Program-made: the position numbers and the translations under genes
The notes under the pieces: generated by a model
What the model saw: the letters and a program-made list of their open reading frames with translations, nothing else
The model's database searches: none
Told to the model about the DNA's origin: nothing
Source of the DNA: Bacillota bacterium
Lineage (GTDB): Bacteria; Bacillota; Bacilli; Tumebacillales; Effusibacillaceae
Assembly: GCA_020059765.1 (NCBI GenBank)
Contig: JAGVBM010000243.1
Coordinates: 1 to 11,274 of the forward strand
DNA: 11,274 nt
Direction of reading: 5' to 3'
Shown: in pieces, positions 6,805-11,274 of the stretch
How positions within the stretch are numbered: position 1 is the first letter of the stretch
How the letters are laid out: every line of letters begins with the position of its first letter

Positions 6805-7916
6805 GCAGGGACAAACTCCGTATTGACGACGTTGTACAGCGTGTCCCGTTCAACTGGAATTCGGCCTGCTTCCCGGATCAAGCGAACCAGTTCCATCTTT
6901 TCCATTTCCTGTTCCGTTTCGGCACCCGCCGCATGATAAATCTTTTCTTCGACGACGGTCCCGTCAAGATCGTCTGCGCCAAACCACAGTGCAGTTTGTG
7001 CCATCTTTGTTCCCACCTGAATCCAATAGGTCTTGATATGATCAATATTGTCGAGCATCAACCGGGCAACCGCAACGATCTTCAAATCCAGCAGGCCCGT
7101 CGACCAGCCAAGATCCGGATATTGCTTGATCAATTCGGTGTTTTCCGGATGCCAGGAAAGAGGAATAAAAGTTTGGAAACCTCCGGTTTTGTCCTGCAGC
7201 TCACGAAGCTTGACAAGATGGTCAATCCGGTCTTCTTCTGTTTCCAGATGATTGTAAAGCATGGTGCAGTTGGAACGCAGCCCCATTTTGTGGGCGATCT
7301 CATGAATTTCCAGCCAGCGCTCGCCCGATGTTTTATGGTCGGCGATAATCGAACGGGGCTTTTCGGCAAAGATTTCGGCACCGCCGCCCGGCATCGAATC
7401 CAGACCGGCCGCCGTCAGACGCTGCAGAATTTCCTCCACCGGCAGTTTGTTGACTCGCGAAAAATGATCCAACTCCACCGCCGTAAATGCTTTCAGATGA
7501 ACTTGCGGCAGTTTGCGCTTCAAAGTGCGCAGCAATTCTTCGTAATACTCGATTTTCAATTGCGGGTTGTTGCCGCCGACAATATGAATTTCTGTAACTC
7601 CAAGCGGAACCATGTCGGCGCGGTGTTCGATCTCTTCCATTGTCATTGTATAAGCTTTTGGGTCCATCATCCGTACGCCAAAAGCACAGAAAGAGCACAA
7701 CGTCTGGCAGACGTTGGTCGGGTTGATATGACGGTTCGTGTTAAAAAACACGTAGTCGCCGTGTTTTCGTTCCCGCACGAAGTTGGCCATGTATCCCAAA
7801 GCCATCACATCGTTCGATTTCATTAATTGCAAACCCTCTCCGGCTGACAATCGAACGCCTGCTTGCACTTTTTCCCAGATATCCGCAAACGGATGATCTT
7901 TCCCGATAACTTCCAT
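6801..7916 (-). CDS. mqnE: Aminodeoxyfutalosine synthase (radical SAM)
   Basis: Radical SAM enzyme that adds the 5'-deoxyadenosyl group to the MqnA product and loses CO2 to form 6-amino-6-deoxyfutalosine. The product has 371 residues. CxxxCxxC is CQTLCSFC (Cys70, 74, 77) in NPTNVCQTLCSFCAFG; further family segments are EIHIVGGNNPQL (about 109-120), AAGLDSMPGGGAEIF, and TGGFQTFIPLSWHPENTEL. Similar segments occur in MqnC (EAGLDSIPGGGAEI, TGGFTAFIPW), showing the two are paralogues. GGNNPQ and the unmodified SFCAFG context are why I call this copy MqnE. The ATG at 7916 has an excellent GGGAGGAG 5-6 bases upstream. The gene starts 26 bases after the ubiX-like stop and its TGA overlaps the mqnA ATG. 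The use of MqnE implies the aminodeoxyfutalosine branch rather than direct futalosine formation; its partner MqnB is not in the window. Confidence 0.93.
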   Translation of the reverse strand: MEVIGKDHPFADIWEKVQAGVRLSAGEGLQLMKSNDVMALGYMANFVRERKHGDYVFFNTNRHINPTNVCQTLCSFCAFGVRMMDPKAYTMTMEEIEHRADMVPLGVTEIHIVGGNNPQLKIEYYEELLRTLKRKLPQVHLKAFTAVELDHFSRVNKLPVEEILQRLTAAGLDSMPGGGAEIFAEKPRSIIADHKTSGERWLEIHEIAHKMGLRSNCTMLYNHLETEEDRIDHLVKLRELQDKTGGFQTFIPLSWHPENTELIKQYPDLGWSTGLLDLKIVAVARLMLDNIDHIKTYWIQVGTKMAQTALWFGADDLDGTVVEEKIYHAAGAETEQEMEKMELVRLIREAGRIPVERDTLYNVVNTEFVPA

Positions 7917-7942
7917 AGGGTCTCCTCCCAGTCAACAATCGG

Positions 7943-8536
7943 TTATTCTCCCCAGCGGCGAAACAACTGATGCTCCACACGCAGAGCATCCAATGCTTTG
8001 CCGACTACAAAATTAATTATATCATCCAATGATTCGGGCAAATGATAAAAACCCGGCATAGCAGGCAGAATTCGCGCACCCGCTTCCGCCAGCGACAGCA
8101 TATTGCGCAGGTGTATGGCGTTGAGGGGGGTTTCCCTCGGTACGACAATCAATCGGCGGCCTTCCTTCAAAGTGGTATCCGCCGCCCGTTCCAACAAGTT
8201 GTCGGAGGCACCATGTGCAATGGCGGACAGAGTTCCCATCGAGCAGGGAATGATAACCATGCCGTCGGTAGGGTGGGAGCCGCTGGCCACCGGAGAACGG
8301 TAATCCTGCATGTCGGGCACCGCAATCCGCTCCTCCGGAACTCCCAAGCGCCCCGGGATCGCTCTTCGGTCACCCGTTTCAATATCCCACAGCAACTCTT
8401 GCTGAAACACTTGCCAAGCGGCATCGGTCAAAAGTAAATGGACAAAATGTCCGCCCTTGATCAATTCCTGTACCAGACGGACGCCATAAATCGCCCCGCT
8501 TGCACCTGTAATGCCGACAACGAATTCCTTGGACAT
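7943..8536 (-). CDS. ubiX: UbiX-family flavin prenyltransferase
   Basis: Makes prenylated FMN from FMNH2 and dimethylallyl phosphate; this cofactor is needed by UbiD-type decarboxylases such as the one encoded just upstream. From the ATG at 8536 the protein has 197 residues, close to the 189-204 of known UbiX proteins. It has the N-terminal flavin-binding VGITGASGAIYG, the central PCSMGTLSAIAHG with the family's Ser/Gly-rich FMN loop, and VVPRETPLNAIHLRNM. An ATG at 8548 has AGGGGA almost touching it, too close to be efficient, and longer versions would overlap ubiD by up to 38 bases; the true start is therefore uncertain by a few residues. It lies 52 bases after ubiD. In the futalosine pathway this role has been called MqnM; gene order supports that here. 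Confidence 0.9.
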   Translation of the reverse strand: MSKEFVVGITGASGAIYGVRLVQELIKGGHFVHLLLTDAAWQVFQQELLWDIETGDRRAIPGRLGVPEERIAVPDMQDYRSPVASGSHPTDGMVIIPCSMGTLSAIAHGASDNLLERAADTTLKEGRRLIVVPRETPLNAIHLRNMLSLAEAGARILPAMPGFYHLPESLDDIINFVVGKALDALRVEHQLFRRWGE

Positions 8537-8588
8537 AGTAATTCGCATTCCCCTATCGTAAAGAATAACAGACCCCAAAGTCAATCGC

Positions 8589-10046
8589 TTACAGGCGAAT
8601 GCCGTAGACCGCCCATTTGTCATCAACCCGTTTTTTCGTATCTTCGTCCATCCAAATCTCTTCCGGCCATTCGCGCTGATAACCTTCTTCTTTCCACTTG
8701 CGGGTGCCGTCGATTCCGATTTTGCTTCCTAGGTTAGGCAGCGGAGACGCATGGTCCAAAGAATCCACCGGACCTTCAACGATCATAATGTCGCGCTTGG
8801 CATCCACGTTGCCGAATACGCGCCACGCCACATAGGAATGATCGTGCACGTCCACGTCGTCATCCACCACAATAATCGCCTTGGTCCACGTCATTTGACC
8901 CAATCCCCAAATCGCGTTCATGACTTTTTTGGCATGACCGGGAAAACGCTTCTTGATCGAGACGATCACACAGTTATGGAACACGCCCTCCCACGGCAAG
9001 CTCATATCGACGATTTCCGGCACGACCATTTTTAACGGCTGCAGGAAAATCCGCTCCGTCAAGGTTCCTAAGTAAAAATCTTCCATCGGCGGTTTGCCGA
9101 CGATTGTTGTCGCATAGATCGGGTTGCGGCGATGGGTAATCGCCGTAATATGAAAGACCGGATAAGGTTCGACTGGCGTGTAATACCCATTGTGATCGCC
9201 GAAGGGTCCTTCATCTCTCAACTCGCCGGGAATCACGTATCCTTCCAGCACGATCTCCGCATTGGCGGGCACTTCCAAATCGACGGTTTTGCACTTGACC
9301 ATTTCCACCGCTTCTTTTCGCAGGAAACCGGCCAAAATCATCTCATCGATGTCAGGCGGTACCGGAGCAATCGCCGAGTACATGACAGCCGGGTCACTGC
9401 CGATCGCTACCGCCACTTCCAGCTTATCCCGCTTCAATTCTTGCGAGCGGCGATGATGTTCCGCGCCAACTTTGTGCAGCTGCCAGTGCATCCCGGTTGT
9501 CGTCCCGTCATAAACTTGCATCCGGTACATGCCGCAGTTGCGTTTGCCGCTCACCGGGTCTTTCGTAAAGACAAGCGGCAGCGTAATGAATTTGCCGCCG
9601 TCATTTGGCCAACACTGCAAAATAGGGAATTTGCCAAGATCCGCGTCATCTCCGGTCAAAACCACGTCTTGGCAGGGAGCTTTTGAAACGGTCTTCGGCA
9701 AATAGGAACCCAACTCGGCCAGTTTTGGCAATTGTTTCAGCTTTCCCAGCAACGAAGCGGAACCGGTGGGCATCTCCAGGAATTTTTGAATTTCTCTGCC
9801 GATGTCGTCCATGTCTTCGATTTCAAACGCAAGTTTGGTTCGTTCAAACGACCCGAATGCGTTAATCAAAACTGGAATCTCAGATCCTTTCACGTTTTCA
9901 AAGAGCAGCGCAGGTCCCTTCGCCTTCGACACCCGATCGGTAATCTCCGTAATTTCCAAATTCGGGTCTACTTCTTCCTTGATTCTCACCAACATTCCTT
10001 TTGCTTCCATCGTATCAATAAAGTGTCGCAGATCTCGATAACCCAT
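8589..10046 (-). CDS. ubiD: UbiD-family decarboxylase, probably for the menaquinone naphthoate ring
   Basis: Prenylated-FMN-dependent non-oxidative decarboxylase. In this operon the likely substrate is 1,4-dihydroxy-6-naphthoate or its prenylated form, whose carboxyl must be lost to reach demethylmenaquinone; that substrate is inferred from context. The 485-residue product is typical of UbiD proteins (E. coli 497). Seen: RNCGMYRMQ at about 169-177 with a potential metal-binding Asn170 and catalytic-network Arg175, HWQLHK ending at His191-Lys192, GSDPAVMYSAIAP (217-229), and PGELRDEGPFGDHNGYY (273-289) holding the conserved acidic residues. The ATG at 10046 is preceded by GAGGTG 5 bases upstream, and that site overlaps the menG stop codon, implying coupling; the genes are 11 bases apart. 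The partner ubiX follows. Members of this family also act on phenolic acids, but the neighbours make menaquinone synthesis far more likely. In futalosine literature the gene has been called mqnL. Confidence 0.92.
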   Translation of the reverse strand: MGYRDLRHFIDTMEAKGMLVRIKEEVDPNLEITEITDRVSKAKGPALLFENVKGSEIPVLINAFGSFERTKLAFEIEDMDDIGREIQKFLEMPTGSASLLGKLKQLPKLAELGSYLPKTVSKAPCQDVVLTGDDADLGKFPILQCWPNDGGKFITLPLVFTKDPVSGKRNCGMYRMQVYDGTTTGMHWQLHKVGAEHHRRSQELKRDKLEVAVAIGSDPAVMYSAIAPVPPDIDEMILAGFLRKEAVEMVKCKTVDLEVPANAEIVLEGYVIPGELRDEGPFGDHNGYYTPVEPYPVFHITAITHRRNPIYATTIVGKPPMEDFYLGTLTERIFLQPLKMVVPEIVDMSLPWEGVFHNCVIVSIKKRFPGHAKKVMNAIWGLGQMTWTKAIIVVDDDVDVHDHSYVAWRVFGNVDAKRDIMIVEGPVDSLDHASPLPNLGSKIGIDGTRKWKEEGYQREWPEEIWMDEDTKKRVDDKWAVYGIRL

Positions 10047-10057
10047 TACAGCACCTC

Positions 10058-10795
10058 TTATTCTTTCGGCTTATACCCGATATGCATCGCGGCAATCCCA
10101 AATGTCAGCGGTTTCGATTCGACGTTCACGAGCCCGACGTGTTCAAATAAATTCGCCAGTCCCTGACGATCCGGAAACCCTCTCAACGATTCGGGCAGCC
10201 AGCTGTAGGACACATCGTCTTTCGCTGCCAAAGAACCCAGTTTGGGCAACACTTTTTCAAAGTAGAAATAATAGATCGATCGAAAAATCGGCCGTTCCGG
10301 TTTTGAAAGCTCCAGTGACACAACCAGCCCGCCCGGCTTGACTACCCTTTTCATTTCCCGGATCACCTGTTCAATGTCCGGGACATTTCGCAAAGCAAAA
10401 CCGATTGTCGCATAATCGAACGTGCTGTCTGCAAAAGGCAGTGCCATGGCATTGCCGTGAAGCATTTCGACCCGATCCGCCATTCCCGCTTTTGCCGCTT
10501 TGCGGATGCCTTCTTCCAACATCGGTTCGCAAAAGTCGACACCGACCACTTTCCCGGCTGGCCCTGCAGCGGTTGCAAGAGACAAGGCCCAATCACCGGT
10601 GCCTGTACAAACATCAACGGCGGACTGCCCGGAGCGCACATTCATCCGACGCATCGTTGCAGACCGCCACAATTTATGCTGCCATAAGCTTAGAAGAGAA
10701 TTCATCAAATCATACCGTTTGGCAATTTTCGAGAAAATGTAGTGGACTTTTTCCTCTTTCGAAGCAAACTCGGTTTTGGACGAAAACTCGCTCAT
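10058..10795 (-). CDS. menG: Demethylmenaquinone methyltransferase (MenG/UbiE)
   Basis: S-adenosylmethionine-dependent C-methyltransferase that performs the last step of menaquinone synthesis, turning demethylmenaquinol into menaquinol. It has 245 residues (B. subtilis MenG 233). The UbiE signature YDLMNSLLSLWQHKLW occupies residues 28-43; VDVCTGTGDW (60-69) is the SAM motif I, VGVDF follows at 84-88, and NAMALPFADSTFD (115-127) and FALRNVPD (133-140) are the other conserved blocks. The ATG at 10795 has AAGGAT about 6 bases upstream; an in-frame TTG at 10822 lies inside hepS and is unlikely. The gene starts 10 bases after the hepS stop, with its ribosome binding site overlapping that stop. 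Position between hepS and the rest matches the B. subtilis hepS-menG-hepT operon except for the five genes inserted before hepT. Confidence 0.95.
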   Translation of the reverse strand: MSEFSSKTEFASKEEKVHYIFSKIAKRYDLMNSLLSLWQHKLWRSATMRRMNVRSGQSAVDVCTGTGDWALSLATAAGPAGKVVGVDFCEPMLEEGIRKAAKAGMADRVEMLHGNAMALPFADSTFDYATIGFALRNVPDIEQVIREMKRVVKPGGLVVSLELSKPERPIFRSIYYFYFEKVLPKLGSLAAKDDVSYSWLPESLRGFPDRQGLANLFEHVGLVNVESKPLTFGIAAMHIGYKPKE

Positions 10796-10805
10796 ACTCA
10801 GATCC

Positions 10806-11274
10806 TTACCTTTCTTCAGCAATTTGACCCGGATTCAGGTAGGCGTCATTTAAATAATTGCAAACTCGGCCCATCGTCTCATCAATTGTCTTAGAGCCGT
10901 AAACAGCCAGCAACGATTTCGCTGCCGAAAGTCCCGTATGCAAATGATCTGTCAGATAACCGGATGTGCCATATTTCACATGCAGGGCAATCACACGAGA
11001 TTCCAAGGTTCCGATATTGCTCAACAGATACTTTCGTTCTTCTTCGTTTGCCCGGTTTAGGACGTACAAGTGCGCCAGATTGTCCGTATAGCGGCCTGCC
11101 GCAAACTGCCGGTATTCCGTCCCCAAGACATGAGTTCTGACCAACAATCGCACGATATCTTTCATAATCGGCTGGTCATGGAAATAATACAAGGCGAGCA
11201 TGGACAGCAATTCGCCGTAAATCCGCTCATGCAGGGAGAGATAGGTTTCCATGTTCAAATTGGAACGGCGCACG
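10806..11274 (-). CDS. hepS: Probable heptaprenyl diphosphate synthase component I, C-terminal part (5' end outside window)
   Basis: The frame is open from the right edge to the TAA at 10806-10808, about 156 residues. B. subtilis HepS has about 251, so probably the N-terminal 90 or so residues are missing; GTG at 11273 and ATG at 11250 are unlikely to be the true start. The visible sequence is helical-looking, rich in Leu, Tyr and His, with no catalytic motif, as expected of the non-catalytic subunit that binds substrate and sets chain length with HepT. The assignment rests mainly on position: immediately upstream of menG and in one cluster with hepT, as in B. subtilis hepS-menG-hepT. I could not confirm it by strong motifs, so a lineage-specific protein in the same place is an alternative. 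Confidence 0.65.
   Translation of the reverse strand, partial: VRRSNLNMETYLSLHERIYGELLSMLALYYFHDQPIMKDIVRLLVRTHVLGTEYRQFAAGRYTDNLAHLYVLNRANEEERKYLLSNIGTLESRVIALHVKYGTSGYLTDHLHTGLSAAKSLLAVYGSKTIDETMGRVCNYLNDAYLNPGQIAEER

Noticed and set aside
6798..7826. Long plus-strand open frame of about 342 codons opposite mqnE
   Set aside because: It mirrors a well-supported radical SAM gene on the minus strand, has no ribosome binding site, and its composition (many His, Gln, Phe, Arg) is typical of an antisense frame.
8537..8626. Extended UbiX N-terminus starting at 8626
   Set aside because: It would overlap the end of ubiD by 38 bases, and the additional 30 residues precede the point where UbiX proteins normally begin (just before VGITGASG).
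10796..10822. MenG start at the TTG at 10822
   Set aside because: It lies within the hepS coding region, while the ATG at 10795 has a well-spaced AAGGAT and fits the usual protein length.
1..11274. CRISPR arrays, tRNA or rRNA genes, riboswitches, insertion sequences, prophage genes
   Set aside because: I saw no regularly spaced repeats, cloverleaf or rRNA-like sequence, transposase motifs or terminal inverted repeats; nearly all of the window is accounted for by conserved coding genes.

Overview
The window looks like chromosomal DNA from a Gram-positive bacterium of the Bacilli. Strong purine-rich ribosome binding sites, the hepS-menG-hepT-ndk-cheR gene order and a heptaprenyl (C35) diphosphate synthase all point that way, and the last predicts an MK-7 respiratory quinone. 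Use of the futalosine route suggests an Alicyclobacillaceae-like lineage (Alicyclobacillus, Effusibacillus or Tumebacillus type), but the genus is a guess. Sampled core gene sequence is close to 50% G+C. One gene is clearly AT-richer.

Almost everything is on the minus strand, so transcription runs from the right edge to the left. In that order: hepS (C-terminal part only), menG/ubiE, ubiD-type decarboxylase, ubiX-type flavin prenyltransferase, mqnE, mqnA, mqnC, hepT, ndk, then (after an inserted plus-strand lipoprotein gene) cheR and the N-terminal half of ppc. From hepS to hepT the genes are separated by at most about 50 bases. mqnE/mqnA overlap by the four bases ATGA and mqnA/mqnC very probably do too, so this reads as one operon. 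ndk has a candidate promoter of its own and ends at a good intrinsic terminator at 3298-3322.

The operon encodes much of menaquinone synthesis by the futalosine pathway. MqnA dehydrates chorismate, MqnE (radical SAM) makes aminodeoxyfutalosine, and MqnC (radical SAM) cyclises dehypoxanthine futalosine. A UbiX/UbiD pair fits the late decarboxylation of the naphthoate ring, with UbiX making the prenylated FMN cofactor. HepS/HepT make the side chain, and MenG adds the last methyl group. MqnB, MqnD and the UbiA-type prenyltransferase are not in the window.

The notable point is the layout. The hepS-menG-hepT-ndk-cheR backbone is the one known from Bacillus subtilis, which uses the o-succinylbenzoate (Men) route. 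Here a five-gene futalosine block sits exactly between menG and hepT, and an AT-rich lipoprotein gene on the opposite strand sits between ndk and cheR. I see no RNA genes, CRISPR array, insertion sequence or phage genes, and no wholly unfamiliar multigene system.
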